From Prauserella aidingensis (lineage in GTDB: Bacteria > Actinomycetota > Actinomycetes > Mycobacteriales > Pseudonocardiaceae), in contig NZ_JAMTCN010000005.1 of NCBI RefSeq assembly GCF_024171865.1, forward strand, positions 186,001-250,000: DNA of 64,000 nucleotides. The letters are read 5' to 3'. Shown in pieces: positions 42,817-51,707 of the stretch. The notes beneath the pieces are model-generated. The model was not told the origin of the DNA. It saw only the letters and a list, made by a program, of their open reading frames with translations, and did no database searches. Every line of letters begins with the position of its first letter. The first letter of the stretch is position 1. The position numbers and the translations under genes were made by a program.

Positions 42817-42904
42817 GACTACAGTTTTCCACGCATCCGCCGGGCCGTGTCACCTGGGCCGAAGCGGATGTGGCGGCGGTGGTCGACGGTGAAACGGGCC
42901 TCGG

Positions 42905-42935
42905 TTGCAGAGCGCGATCGGCCTTGCCGTAGACT
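42905..42935 (+). promoter_or_regulatory. candidate promoter of tRNA-Trp - secE - nusG
   Basis: TTGCAG (42905-42910), 19-base spacer, TAGACT (42930-42935). A start near 42942 would place the tRNA about 75 bases downstream. The spacer is longer than ideal. Confidence 0.45.
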
Positions 42936-43015
42936 ACGGCACTTGGAACGTTCGACGGTTGCTCCTGCCCTTCTGTCCGCGATCGGATGGAGGTATGAAC
43001 TGCGTGAACGTTCGA

Positions 43016-43088
43016 AGGGGTGTAGCTCAGTTGGTAGAGCAGCGGTCTCCAAAACCGCAGGTCGCAGGTTCGAGTCCTGTCGCCCCTG
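43016..43088 (+). tRNA. tRNA-Trp (CCA)
   Basis: Acceptor AGGGGTG with CGCCCCT (one G-U), D-arm GCTCAGTTGGTAGAGC, anticodon loop CTCCAAA (CCA), T-loop GTTCGAGTC. It lies 34 bases before secE, the normal actinobacterial arrangement. Confidence 0.96.
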
Positions 43089-43122
43089 CGTTGATGTGTC
43101 AGGTTAGGCAGAGGAGTGGCTC

Positions 43123-43557
43123 GTGAGCGAGGACGGCGAGAAGGACCCGGGGAAGGAGCAGAAGAGCTCCGCCCCCCGTCCGAACACCGCCGCCGCTCGC
43201 CGCGAGCGGCGCGCCGCTGCCTCCGGCACGGGCAGTGACGCCAAGGCGGGCAAGTCCGCTCCCAAGGGGAAGGCGGGCACCGGTCCCGGTAAGGGCACCA
43301 CCGCCGGCAAGGACCGGCCCACGCCGAAGCGGAGCGGCACGACACAAGAGAAGACCGAGAAGCATTCGCTCTTCGCCCGGATCGTGCGGTTCCTTCGCGA
43401 GGTCTGGGGCGAGCTGCGGAAGGTCATCTGGCCGACCCGCAAGCAGATGATCACCTACACCGGCGTGGTGCTGGTGTTCGTGGCCTTCATGATCGCCCTG
43501 GTCTACCTGCTCGACTTCGTCTTCCTCGAGGGAGTCGACTTCGTATTCGGCAACTAG
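43123..43557 (+). CDS. secE: preprotein translocase subunit SecE
   Basis: 144 aa. The C-terminal 65 residues form the conserved SecE core: amphipathic helix RIVRFLREVWGELRKVIWPTRKQM then one membrane helix (TGVVLVFVAFMIALVYLLDFVF). The N-terminal ~80 residues are a Lys/Ala/Gly-rich extension seen in actinobacteria. GTG at 43123 has GAGGAG upstream. It forms the translocation channel with SecY and SecG. Confidence 0.95.
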   Translation: MSEDGEKDPGKEQKSSAPRPNTAAARRERRAAASGTGSDAKAGKSAPKGKAGTGPGKGTTAGKDRPTPKRSGTTQEKTEKHSLFARIVRFLREVWGELRKVIWPTRKQMITYTGVVLVFVAFMIALVYLLDFVFLEGVDFVFGN

Positions 43558-43638
43558 CGCCTTGGCCAGGCCTCGCGGGTGGCGGGAGCGGATCGCCGCG
43601 CCCGTGACGACACACGCGATCAACTGAGAGGACGGAAA

Positions 43639-44514
43639 GTGACCTCCGAGAACGGCTCAGACGAGCAGGTGCTCGCGGCCACCGACGTGGACCCGGCCGA
43701 GGCCGCCGACACGCCTGCGCCGGCCGCCGAGACTGCAGAGGTCGACGAGCACGCGGAGGCCGGCACCGCCGAGACGGCCGGTGCTGACGAGTCCGCCGGT
43801 GGGGCCGACGCCGAGAGCGCCGACGACGGTGAGACGGCGGCCGACGACGCCACCGACCAGAACGCCGACGCGACCGAGTCCGACGACCCGGTGGCCCAGC
43901 TGCGCGCCGAGCTGAAGTCGCTGCCCGGCGAGTGGTACGTCGTGCACTCGTACGCCGGTTACGAGAACCGCGTGAAGAACAACCTCGAGACCCGGCGGCA
44001 GACGCTGGACGTCGAGGACTACATCTTCCAGATCGAGGTGCCGACCGAAGAGGTCACCGAGATCAAGAACGGCCAGCGCAAGCAGGTCAACCGCAAGGTC
44101 CTGCCCGGCTACATCCTGGTCCGCATGGAGCTCACGGACGAGTCCTGGGGTGCCGTGCGCAACACGCCCGGTGTGACGGGATTCGTCGGTGCCACGTCGC
44201 GGCCGTCGCCGATCACGCTGGACGAGGTGCTGAAGTTCCTCGCGCCGCAGGTCGAGAAGGAGGCGCCGGCGAAGGCCGCGAAGGGCGAGTCCGCCGCGCC
44301 GGACACGCAGGCCGCGGCGTCGTCGTCCGCCCCCGCGGTGCAGGTCGACTTCGAGGTCGGCGAATCGGTCACCGTCATGGACGGCCCGTTCGCGACGCTG
44401 CCCGCGACGATCAGCGAGGTCGACGCCGGTGGCCAGAAGTTGAAGGTCCTGGTGTCGATCTTCGGCCGCGAGACGCCGGTCGAGCTGTCGTTCAACCAGG
44501 TCTCCAAGATCTGA
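43639..44514 (+). CDS. nusG: transcription termination/antitermination protein NusG
   Basis: 291 aa from the GTG at 43639 (GAGAGGA upstream). An acidic Ala/Asp/Glu-rich extension covers residues 1 to ~90; the NGN domain starts [16 protein letters not shown] and includes [10 protein letters not shown] and [10 protein letters not shown]; an Ala-rich linker follows; the KOW domain is [21 protein letters not shown]. It binds RNA polymerase and links it to ribosomes or Rho. The long acidic head is a common actinobacterial feature. Part of secE-nusG-rplK-rplA. Confidence 0.96.
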   Translation: MTSENGSDEQVLAATDVDPAEAADTPAPAAETAEVDEHAEAGTAETAGADESAGGADAESADDGETAADDATDQNADATESDDPVAQLRAELKSLPGEWYVVHSYAGYENRVKNNLETRRQTLDVEDYIFQIEVPTEEVTEIKNGQRKQVNRKVLPGYILVRMELTDESWGAVRNTPGVTGFVGATSRPSPITLDEVLKFLAPQVEKEAPAKAAKGESAAPDTQAAASSSAPAVQVDFEVGESVTVMDGPFATLPATISEVDAGGQKLKVLVSIFGRETPVELSFNQVSKI

Positions 44515-44602
44515 CGGCCGCTCCCGCAGCCGGGAGCACGCCGGAAGGCCCCCGCGCCACGGCAGGTGCGTGGGGAGAGCAACGCTGAACTAGGAAACGG
44601 AA

Positions 44603-45037
44603 ATGCCACCCAAGAAGAAGAAGCTTGCAGCGATCATCAAGCTGCAGATCCAGGCGGGTGCCGCGAACCCGGCGCCCCCGGTCGGCCCCGCGCTCGGTCA
44701 GCACGGCGTCAACATCATGGAGTTCTGCAAGGCGTACAACGCGGCCACGGAGAACCAGCGTGGCAACGTCGTGCCGGTCGAGATCTCCGTGTTCGAGGAC
44801 CGGTCGTTCGACTTCAAGCTCAAGACGCCGCCGGCGGCCAAGCTGTTGCTGAAGGCCGCGGGTGTCGACAAGGGCAGCGGCGAGCCGCACAAGAACAAGG
44901 TCGGCAAGGTCACGATGGACCAGATCCGCGAGATCGCCGAGACCAAGAGGACCGACCTCAACGCCTACGACGACGAGCAGGCGGCCAAGATCATCGCCGG
45001 TACCGCCCGGTCGATGGGCCTGAACGTCGTCGACTGA
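44603..45037 (+). CDS. rplK: 50S ribosomal protein L11
   Basis: 144 aa, normal length. The Pro-rich N-terminal block ([29 protein letters not shown]) is the thiopeptide-binding and stalk-base region, and the C-terminal rRNA-binding domain has [25 protein letters not shown] precedes the ATG. It lies 88 bases after nusG. Confidence 0.98.
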   Translation: MPPKKKKLAAIIKLQIQAGAANPAPPVGPALGQHGVNIMEFCKAYNAATENQRGNVVPVEISVFEDRSFDFKLKTPPAAKLLLKAAGVDKGSGEPHKNKVGKVTMDQIREIAETKRTDLNAYDDEQAAKIIAGTARSMGLNVVD

Positions 45038-45129
45038 GTCGCCTCGACGCCTCGTTCCGAGGCGAGCCGTGGAAGGGCCAGGCGCTGGCCCGCACCACAA
45101 CTGATCCACTTCGCATGTAAGGACAGAGC

Positions 45130-45852
45130 ATGACCAAGCGCAGCAAGGCCTACCGTCAGGCCGCCGAGCTCGTGGACCAGACCCGGCTGTACGCCCCGCT
45201 CGACGCGGTGAAGCTGGCCAAGGAGACGTCCGGCAAGAACAAGCTGGACGCCACGGTCGAGATCGCGATGCGGCTCGGCGTCGACCCCCGCAAGGCAGAC
45301 CAGATGGTCCGCGGCACCGTGAACCTGCCGCACGGCACGGGTAAAACCGTCCGCGTCGCTGTTTTCGCCACCGGTGACAAGGCCGCAGAGGCCGAGGCCG
45401 CCGGTGCCGACGTGGTCGGTTCCGACGATCTGATCGAGCGCATCCAGGGTGGCTGGCTCGAGTTCGATGCCGCGATCGCGACCCCGGACCAGATGGCGAA
45501 GGTGGGCCGCGTGGCCCGCGTTCTGGGCCCGCGTGGCCTGATGCCGAACCCGAAGACGGGCACCGTGACGCCCGACGTCACGAAGGCCGTCAGCGAGATC
45601 AAGGGCGGTAAGGTCAGCTTCCGCGTCGACAAGCAGTCGAACCTGCACCTGGCCATCGGCAAGGCGTCGTTCGACACCGAGAAGCTGGTCGAGAACTACG
45701 CCGCGGCCCTCGACGAGGTGCTGCGTGCGAAGCCGTCCGCCGCCAAGGGCCGCTACGTCAAGAAGGTCACCTTCACGACGACCATGGGCCCGGGCATCCC
45801 GGTCGACCCGACGCGTACGCGCGACCTCCTCGCGGAGGACGCGAACGCCTGA
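45130..45852 (+). CDS. rplA: 50S ribosomal protein L1
   Basis: 240 aa, normal length. Diagnostic [23 protein letters not shown] and the C-terminal [12 protein letters not shown] are intact. It forms the mobile L1 stalk and can repress its own operon by binding the mRNA in other bacteria; no clear target was identified here. Followed by a strong terminator. Confidence 0.98.
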   Translation: MTKRSKAYRQAAELVDQTRLYAPLDAVKLAKETSGKNKLDATVEIAMRLGVDPRKADQMVRGTVNLPHGTGKTVRVAVFATGDKAAEAEAAGADVVGSDDLIERIQGGWLEFDAAIATPDQMAKVGRVARVLGPRGLMPNPKTGTVTPDVTKAVSEIKGGKVSFRVDKQSNLHLAIGKASFDTEKLVENYAAALDEVLRAKPSAAKGRYVKKVTFTTTMGPGIPVDPTRTRDLLAEDANA

Positions 45853-45895
45853 GGCGTCACCGGGCGCACCGCGTCATCAGGACGCACAGCGTCGC

Positions 45896-45934
45896 AGCGG
45901 GGCGGTTCACCCATCGCGGGTGAGCCGCCCCGCT
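45896..45934 (+). terminator. hairpin terminator after rplA
   Basis: 17-bp stem (45896-45912 with 45918-45934) with one G-T pair and a 5-base loop. It also lies near the end of the convergent membrane-protein gene, so it may serve both strands. Confidence 0.8.
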
Positions 45935-45990
45935 GTCGTTCGTCCGCGGGTCGTTCGTCGGTGGGTCCGGTCGGGCGCGGGCGGGAACGT

Positions 45991-47124
45991 TCAGTTGCCC
46001 GGCTGCTGCGCGGGGCCCGACGGCTGCTGCCGCGACGGCCCCTGCCCGGGGCACGTCTCCGGTCCGTCGTCGTGCCCGGTGATCAGCCACTGGTCGTGTT
46101 CGACCTTCTCGACGGTGAACACGCCGAGCGCCGGGCCGCCGCTGATCGTGAACGAACAGGAATCGATCCGCTCGGTCTTCGAGGTCGGCAGGTAGCCGCG
46201 GGGGTAGATGGACTCCGCGTAGTCGTTGACGTGTGTGACCTGTTCGTGGAGCCCGTTCACGGCCTCGCGGCAGTCGGCCGAACCGATGTTGTCGGCGAAG
46301 CGCTGCTGCGTGGCCTCCTCGAACCGGCCGCACGCCTTGTCGGCGTCCGGCATGCCGGTGTCCGGGTCCGCCTGCGCGATCGCGTCGTAGACCGAACGCA
46401 CCGCCGCGTACGGATTGTCGGCCAGCAGCTCGGTGGCGTGGTACGAACCGCCGCCCCCGCGTGCGTACTCCTCGGTGGTCTGGTCGCTGTCGCCGGTGCC
46501 GAAGAAGTGGTTGTAGGCCCATGTCGCGGCGAGTGCCAACAGCAGGAACGCGACGAGCCAGCCGAGCAGCTTCTTGCCGAGCCAGGTCAGCCAGCGCGGG
46601 GGTCGCCTCCGCGGCCGCTGTGCGGGTTCGGGCAGCCTGCCGGGTGCCGCCTCGGGCAGCGGTGCCGCGTGGCCGGACGGCGCGGCCGGGACCTGCGAGC
46701 CCTGGTACGGAGCAGGCGGGTGCTGGGCGGGAGGAGTGCCGGGGACGACCGCGCCGCCCTGTCCGCCCTGCTGGGCCTCCTGGAACTTGAGGAACTCCTG
46801 GAACTGCTGGAACTGGCGGAACTGTCGCAGCTGCTCCTCGTCGACGGGGCCGGCCGCGTCCGGTGTCGCCGCGACCGCGGGCTGGATCTCCGTGCCGGAG
46901 GGCGGTGTCGGCGCCGTATCGCCCGGGACGTCCGCACCGGCGCCGGAGTCCGGACCGGCGGAACCCGCCGTGCCGGCTGCATCCGCGGGCCTGCTCGTGC
47001 TGCCGGGACTCGTGGCTGCGCCTTCCGGCGGGCGCGAGGCGTCGGGGGACTCGCCGGGTCGGTCCGGTTCGCCGCCCGCCGGATCGGTTCGCTGTTCCGT
47101 CACGCGCCCATGATGCCTGCTCAC
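45991..47124 (-). CDS. single-pass membrane protein with Gln/Phe-rich and Pro-rich N-terminus (unrecognised)
   Basis: About 377 aa. The first ~180 residues are disordered, Pro/Ala/Gly-rich, with a distinctive [19 protein letters not shown] segment; then a basic patch and one membrane helix ([21 protein letters not shown]), then an outside domain of ~150 residues with four Cys, resembling the DUF4878/lumazine-binding-like (NTF2-type) extracellular domains of actinobacteria. GTG at 47124 or 47103 are both possible starts. Inserted opposite-strand between rplA and rplJ. Function unknown. Confidence 0.72.
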   Translation of the reverse strand: MSRHHGRVTEQRTDPAGGEPDRPGESPDASRPPEGAATSPGSTSRPADAAGTAGSAGPDSGAGADVPGDTAPTPPSGTEIQPAVAATPDAAGPVDEEQLRQFRQFQQFQEFLKFQEAQQGGQGGAVVPGTPPAQHPPAPYQGSQVPAAPSGHAAPLPEAAPGRLPEPAQRPRRRPPRWLTWLGKKLLGWLVAFLLLALAATWAYNHFFGTGDSDQTTEEYARGGGGSYHATELLADNPYAAVRSVYDAIAQADPDTGMPDADKACGRFEEATQQRFADNIGSADCREAVNGLHEQVTHVNDYAESIYPRGYLPTSKTERIDSCSFTISGGPALGVFTVEKVEHDQWLITGHDDGPETCPGQGPSRQQPSGPAQQPGN

Positions 47125-47182
47125 GCTCCGCGTGCGGGAGTCGTGTGCCGACCCGGGTGTCGGTGCCGCCGCGACGTGGGCG

Positions 47183-47188
47183 TATAGT
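47183..47188 (+). promoter_or_regulatory. -10 box of the rplJ-rplL promoter
   Basis: TATAGT at 47183-47188; no clear -35 at standard spacing. Transcription would start at about 47195, immediately before the L10 leader. Confidence 0.5.
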
Positions 47189-47194
47189 CGTCGA

Positions 47195-47422
47195 CGGTTC
47201 TACCGAAGACCGCTGGTCTTCCCGGGGCTACTCCGGGAACGAAGGTCCGCCGAACGGGCGGCGACCCGCGCAGGGAGGAACGAGGATCGCCACACGGGCA
47301 CCCGTGTGTATCGACGCCCCGAGCCTGCTGCGCTGGATTCTGCCGCGCGCGCCGGGGCGTTTCGTCGTTTCCAGGGTAGTCGCGGGCAAGGCAGTGGTCA
47401 CCAGCCAAGAGAGGAGGCGACC
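47195..47422 (+). ncRNA. ribosomal protein L10 leader (rplJ autoregulatory 5' UTR)
   Basis: 228-base untranslated region before rplJ with a strong hairpin GAAGACC-gct-GGTCTTC (47205-47221), then CCCGG...CCGGG and a CGCC/GGCG stem. Position and the CCGAAGACCGCTGGTCTTCC spelling fit the L10-leader family, to which the L10(L12) complex binds to repress its own translation. Exact ends are estimated. Confidence 0.7.
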
Positions 47423-47968
47423 ATGGCGAAGCCCGAAAAGGTGGAGGCGGTCGCCGAGATTGCGGACTCGTTCCGCAACAGCTCGGCCACGGTCATCACC
47501 GAGTACTCCGGCCTCTCCGTGTCCCAGCTCAGCGAGCTGCGCCGCGCTCTCGGCTCCACCGTGAAGTACCGGGTCGCGAAGAACACCCTCACCAAGCGTG
47601 CCGCTGAGGATGCGGGCGTCGAGGAACTGAACGAGCTCTTCATCGGCCCCACCGCGATCGCCTTCATCGAGGGCGAGCCGGTCGAGGCCGCGAAGGCTCT
47701 GAAGAACTTCGCGAAGGACAACAACGCGCTTGTCATCAAGGGCGGCTACATGGATGGCCGCACGATGAGCGTCAGCGAGATCAACCAGCTCGCCGACCTC
47801 GAGAGCCGCGATGTCCTGCTGTCCAGGGCCGCGGGTGCGTTCAAGGCCAAGCTGTCCGAGGCCGCGTCGCTGTTCGAGGCGCCGCTGTCGAAGATGGCCC
47901 GCGCCGCCGCCGCGCTCGAGGACAAGCAGAAGTCCGAATCCGGCTCCGCGTCCGACGCCGAGAGCTGA
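47423..47968 (+). CDS. rplJ: 50S ribosomal protein L10
   Basis: 181 aa. ATG at 47423 with GAGGAGG upstream. N-terminal rRNA-binding domain ([38 protein letters not shown]) and C-terminal helices for L7/L12 dimers; the last ~20 residues are a Ser/Glu-rich tail. Preceded by an L10 leader. Forms the stalk with L7/L12. Confidence 0.97.
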   Translation: MAKPEKVEAVAEIADSFRNSSATVITEYSGLSVSQLSELRRALGSTVKYRVAKNTLTKRAAEDAGVEELNELFIGPTAIAFIEGEPVEAAKALKNFAKDNNALVIKGGYMDGRTMSVSEINQLADLESRDVLLSRAAGAFKAKLSEAASLFEAPLSKMARAAAALEDKQKSESGSASDAES

Positions 47969-48019
47969 CCGACACACACCCACCGACTCCCGAGTCGCAA
48001 GCAAGGAAGGAACGCCACC

Positions 48020-48412
48020 ATGGCGAAGATGAGCACGGACGAACTGCTCGACGCCTTCAAGGAGCTGACGCTGCTTGAGCTGTCCGAGTTCGTGACGAAG
48101 TTCGAGGAGACCTTCGACGTCACGGCCGCCGCCCCGGCCGCCCAGGTCGTCGCCGCCGCCCCGGGCGCCGACGCCGGTGCCGCCGCCGAGGAGGAGCAGG
48201 ACGAGTTCGACGTCGTCCTCGAGGACGCCGGCGACAAGAAGATCCAGGTCATCAAGGTCGTCCGCGAGGTCATCTCCGGTCTCGGCCTGAAGGAGGCCAA
48301 GGAGCTCGTCGAGGGCGTCCCGAAGCCGCTGCTCGAGAAGGTCGACAAGGAGGCCGCCGAGGCCGCCAAGGCCAAGCTCGAGGAGGCCGGCGGCAAGGTC
48401 TCGCTCAAGTGA
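48020..48412 (+). CDS. rplL: 50S ribosomal protein L7/L12
   Basis: 130 aa. N-terminal dimerisation helix pair ([28 protein letters not shown]), an Ala/Gly hinge, and the C-terminal factor-binding domain ([22 protein letters not shown]... [15 protein letters not shown]). 51 bases after rplJ; the operon ends here at a terminator rather than continuing to rpoB. Confidence 0.98.
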   Translation: MAKMSTDELLDAFKELTLLELSEFVTKFEETFDVTAAAPAAQVVAAAPGADAGAAAEEEQDEFDVVLEDAGDKKIQVIKVVREVISGLGLKEAKELVEGVPKPLLEKVDKEAAEAAKAKLEEAGGKVSLK

Positions 48413-48443
48413 TCTGACGCCTGCGGGCGCATCGATTACAGCG

Positions 48444-48483
48444 AAAGCGGGCGGACATCCCACGGGGTGTCCGCCCGCTTTTT
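48444..48483 (+). terminator. intrinsic terminator of rplJ-rplL
   Basis: About 17-bp stem (AAAGCGGGCGGACA and its complement) ending in five T residues. Confidence 0.9.
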
Positions 48484-48508
48484 CGTGTCCGCGGTGAGGC
48501 CCCGTGAT

Positions 48509-48562
48509 GCCCCCAGGGGCACCCTGGTTGCACTCAACGCGACCAATGTGCCCTTGGGGGCG
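48509..48562. repeat. dispersed ~54-bp interrupted palindrome, copy 2
   Basis: Same design as 38944-38997: outer arms CCCCCAGGGGCAC and GTGCCCTTGGGGG enclose GGTTGCACTCAACGCGACC. The shared loop word TTGCACTCAACGC is identical in both copies; the arms differ at a few bases, partly compensated by G-T pairs. Confidence 0.85.
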
Positions 48563-48927
48563 TTCTACCCGGGGTGTCGTCGGCGGTCGGCGGTTTTCGT
48601 ATGTCGGAAGAATGCGGCGGAAAATGATCTTCCGTGGGCACGCGGCGTGTCCATTCATCACATTCGTGGGAGTGCTGTTCGTTCCGCGAGTGCGTGGTGG
48701 GTTACCTTGCACATCCACATCACACGGTCTGTGTCGGGGATTACTCCGAGCGCGCGATCCGGGTGTGAACCAGTGAGTAACTTATCCGGGCTTCGGTCGT
48801 TGCTCGTAGAAGGAAGACGCTGCGGACATGGCGGTCGGCACCTCCTGGGGAGGTGGGCACCGCCGGGTGCACCACCGGAAACGGGTGGGCATCGGCCGTG
48901 GCCGCGGAACCGCTCCGGGAGGGTGCG

Positions 48928-50079
48928 ATGGGTGCCGAGGTGGTCATCGAGGGCTTGACCAAGTCCTTCGGCAAGCAGGCCATCTGGCGTGACGTGACGC
49001 TGAACCTGCCGCCTGGGGAAGTGTCGGTGATGCTCGGCCCGTCGGGTACCGGCAAGTCGGTGTTCCTCAAGTCGATGATCGGTCTGCTCAAGCCCGACAA
49101 GGGCAAGTGCGAGATCAACGGCACCGACATCGTGCGGTGTTCCGAGCGCAAGCTGTACGAGACGCGCAAGCTGTTCGGGGTGCTGTTCCAGGACGGTGCG
49201 CTGTTCGGGTCGATGAACCTCTACGACAACGTGGCGTTCCCGCTGCGGGAGCACACGAAGAAGTCGGAGACCGAGGTTCGGAAGATCGTGCTCGAGAAGC
49301 TCGAGCTGACCGGACTGTCCGGCGCCGAGGACAAGCTGCCCGGTGAGATCTCCGGCGGTATGCGCAAGCGTGCCGGTCTGGCCCGCGCGCTGGTGCTCGA
49401 CCCCGAGATCATCCTGTGCGACGAGCCGGACTCGGGTCTGGACCCGGTGCGCACGGCATACCTGTCGCAGCTGCTGATCGACCTCAACGCCCAGATCGAC
49501 GCGACGATCCTGATCGTCACGCACAACATCAACCTCGCCCGTACCGTGCCGGACAACATCGGCATGCTGTTCCGCAAGGAACTGGTGATGTTCGGCCCGC
49601 GCGAGGTGCTGCTGACCTCGGACGAGCCGGTCGTCGAGCAGTTCCTCAACGGCCGCAGGCTCGGCCCGATCGGCATGAGCGAGGAGAAGGACTCGGCCCA
49701 GATGGCGCTCGAGCAGGAGCAGGCCGACGCGGGCCACCACGACGGGTCGACCGAGGACCTGCGCGGCATCGTCCCGCAGCTGCAGCCCACGCCCGGCCTG
49801 CCGGAGCGACAGGGCGCGATCCGCCGTAAGGACCGCGTGGTGCAGGTGCTCCACACCCTTCCCGAGCCCGCCCGCGAGGGCATCATCGCCTCGCTGACGC
49901 CCGAGGAGCGCAGGCACTACGGCATTCCGGAACCCGCCGTCACCGCGGGCGGCCGGACACAGGTCCAGGGCAACCTCCCCGCGGGTGACGTCGCCGACCT
50001 GCCCGGCTCGCCCGCATGGCCGAGCGCCGAGCAGTCGGCGCCGACCCAGCCGCTGCGGCCGCGGCGAGGCGGCGCATGA
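48928..50079 (+). CDS. mceG: Mce transporter ATPase MceG (Mkl, MlaF-like)
   Basis: ATP-hydrolysing subunit that powers Mce lipid import. 383 aa. Walker A GPSGTGKS, ABC signature ISGGMRKRAGLARAL, Walker B IILCDEPDSGLD, and the switch His in VTHNINLA. The ~110-residue C-terminal extension after the ATPase core is characteristic of Mkl/MceG proteins. ATG at 48928 with CGGGAGG upstream; overlaps the first permease gene by 4 bases. Confidence 0.93.
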   Translation: MGAEVVIEGLTKSFGKQAIWRDVTLNLPPGEVSVMLGPSGTGKSVFLKSMIGLLKPDKGKCEINGTDIVRCSERKLYETRKLFGVLFQDGALFGSMNLYDNVAFPLREHTKKSETEVRKIVLEKLELTGLSGAEDKLPGEISGGMRKRAGLARALVLDPEIILCDEPDSGLDPVRTAYLSQLLIDLNAQIDATILIVTHNINLARTVPDNIGMLFRKELVMFGPREVLLTSDEPVVEQFLNGRRLGPIGMSEEKDSAQMALEQEQADAGHHDGSTEDLRGIVPQLQPTPGLPERQGAIRRKDRVVQVLHTLPEPAREGIIASLTPEERRHYGIPEPAVTAGGRTQVQGNLPAGDVADLPGSPAWPSAEQSAPTQPLRPRRGGA

Positions 50080-50864
50080 GTTCACGCTCGGCCACCGTCC
50101 CCGGCCTCGGGATGCTGCGCGAGACGGGCAAGCTGTTCGCTCTCGGCCTCGACATCTCCCGGGGCCTGTTCCAGCGTCCGTTCCAGCTGCGCGAGTTCAT
50201 CCAGCAGGCCTGGTTCATCGCCAGCGTCACGATCCTGCCGACGGCGCTGGTGGCGATCCCGTTCGGCGCGATCATCTCGCTGCAGTTCGGGTCGCTCGCG
50301 AGCCAGCTCGGTGCGGAGTCCTACACCGGTGCCGGCAGCGTGCTCGCGACCGTGCAGCAGGCCGCGCCGCTGGTGACGGCGTTGCTCGTCGCCGGTGCGG
50401 GCGGGTCGGCGATCTGCGCCGACATCGGCGCCCGCACCATCCGCGAGGAGATCGACGCCATGGAGGTGCTGGGCGTCTCCGCGGTGCAGCGTCTCATCGT
50501 GCCGCGGGTGCTGGCGTGCATGCTCGTCGCGGTGCTGCTGAACGGCATGGTCAGCGTCATCGGTGTGCTGGGCGGCTACTTCTTCAACGTCGTGCTCCAG
50601 GGCGGCACCCCGGGTGCGTACCTGGCCAGCTTCTCGGCACTGGCGCAGCTGCCCGACCTGTGGGTCGGTGAGATCAAGGCGCTCATCTTCGGGTTCCTCG
50701 CCGCCGTCGTGGCCTCCTACCGGGGGCTGAACCCGCCGCCCGGGCCGAAGGGCGTCGGCGACGCGGTCAACCAGTCCGTCGTCATCACGTTCCTGCTGCT
50801 GTTCGTGGTCAACGTCGTCATGACGCTGATCTATCTGCAGCTCGTCCCGCCGAAGTTGGGCTGA
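50076..50864 (+). CDS. yrbEA: Mce permease YrbE, A-type (MlaE-like)
   Basis: 262 aa with 5-6 membrane segments. The MlaE-family core is clear: SICADIGARTIREEIDAMEVLGVSAVQRLIVPRVLA-like coupling region (the EExDA motif contacts the ATPase), then the GGYFFNV and GFLAAVVASYRGL segments. ATG overlaps mceG. Forms the membrane channel with YrbEB. Confidence 0.93.
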   Translation: MSSRSATVPGLGMLRETGKLFALGLDISRGLFQRPFQLREFIQQAWFIASVTILPTALVAIPFGAIISLQFGSLASQLGAESYTGAGSVLATVQQAAPLVTALLVAGAGGSAICADIGARTIREEIDAMEVLGVSAVQRLIVPRVLACMLVAVLLNGMVSVIGVLGGYFFNVVLQGGTPGAYLASFSALAQLPDLWVGEIKALIFGFLAAVVASYRGLNPPPGPKGVGDAVNQSVVITFLLLFVVNVVMTLIYLQLVPPKLG

Positions 50865-50867
50865 CCG

Positions 50868-51707
50868 ATGGCCTCCGCGACCCAGCGCGCGAAAAAGATC
50901 GCGAACCGCCCGCTCGAGACGCTCGACGATCTCGGCGACCAGATGTCGTTCTACCTGCGCGCCCTTGCGTGGGCGCCGCGGACGATCCGGCGGTACCTCA
51001 AGGAGGTGCTGCGCCTGCTGGCCGAGGTCAGTTTCGGCTCCGGTTCGCTGGCGATGATCGGCGGCACCGTCGGCGTGATGGTCGGCCTGACCCTGTTCAC
51101 CGGTGTGCTCGTCGGCCTGCAGGGCTTCTCGGCCCTGGACTCCATCGGCACGTCGGCGTTCACCGGCTTCCTGACGTCGTTCTTCAACACCCGTGAGATC
51201 GCGCCCCTGGTGGCCGGTCTCGCGCTGTCGGCGACGGTCGGCTCCGGCTTCACCGCCCAGCTGGGCGCGATGCGGATCTCCGAGGAGATCGACGCGCTCG
51301 AGGTGATGGCCGTGCCGAGCCTGCCGTACCTGGTCACGACACGGATCATCGCCGGCTTCGTCGCGGTCATCCCGCTGTACGTCATCGGCCTGATGTCGTC
51401 GTACCTGGCGTCGCGGGCCGTGGTCATCTACATCTACGGCCAATCGGCGGGTACCTACGACCACTACTTCGAGATGTTCCTGCCACCGCAGGACGTGCTG
51501 TATTCGTTCATCAAGGTGCTGATATTCAGCGTCTTGATCATCCTCACGCACTGCTACTACGGCTACAAGGCCAGCGGCGGCCCCGCGGGCGTCGGTGTGG
51601 CCGTCGGCCGTGCCGTGCGGTTGTCGATCGTCACGGTCGCGGTGGTCAACTTCTTCGTCGGGTTCGCGCTCTGGGGAACCGACACGACGGTGAGGATCGC
51701 GGGATGA
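50868..51707 (+). CDS. yrbEB: Mce permease YrbE, B-type (MlaE-like)
   Basis: 279 aa, second MlaE-family permease, with the coupling region GSGFTAQLGAMRISEEIDALEVMAVPSLPYLVTTRIIA and five to six membrane helices. ATG is 3 bases after the yrbEA stop; its own stop overlaps mceA. Confidence 0.93.
   Translation: MASATQRAKKIANRPLETLDDLGDQMSFYLRALAWAPRTIRRYLKEVLRLLAEVSFGSGSLAMIGGTVGVMVGLTLFTGVLVGLQGFSALDSIGTSAFTGFLTSFFNTREIAPLVAGLALSATVGSGFTAQLGAMRISEEIDALEVMAVPSLPYLVTTRIIAGFVAVIPLYVIGLMSSYLASRAVVIYIYGQSAGTYDHYFEMFLPPQDVLYSFIKVLIFSVLIILTHCYYGYKASGGPAGVGVAVGRAVRLSIVTVAVVNFFVGFALWGTDTTVRIAG

Larger units (their letters stand above)
48413..48927. other. intergenic region between rplL and the mce locus
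   Basis: 515 bases. Contains the rplL terminator (48444-48483), the second dispersed palindrome (48509-48562) and, in the right half, the presumed mce promoter region. TACCTT (48703-48708) is a possible -10 box but has no convincing -35. No gene was found. Confidence 0.6.

Noticed and set aside
47228-48718. 496-codon minus-strand frame
   Set aside because: Antisense to rplJ and rplL and their leader, both of which are unmistakable genes.
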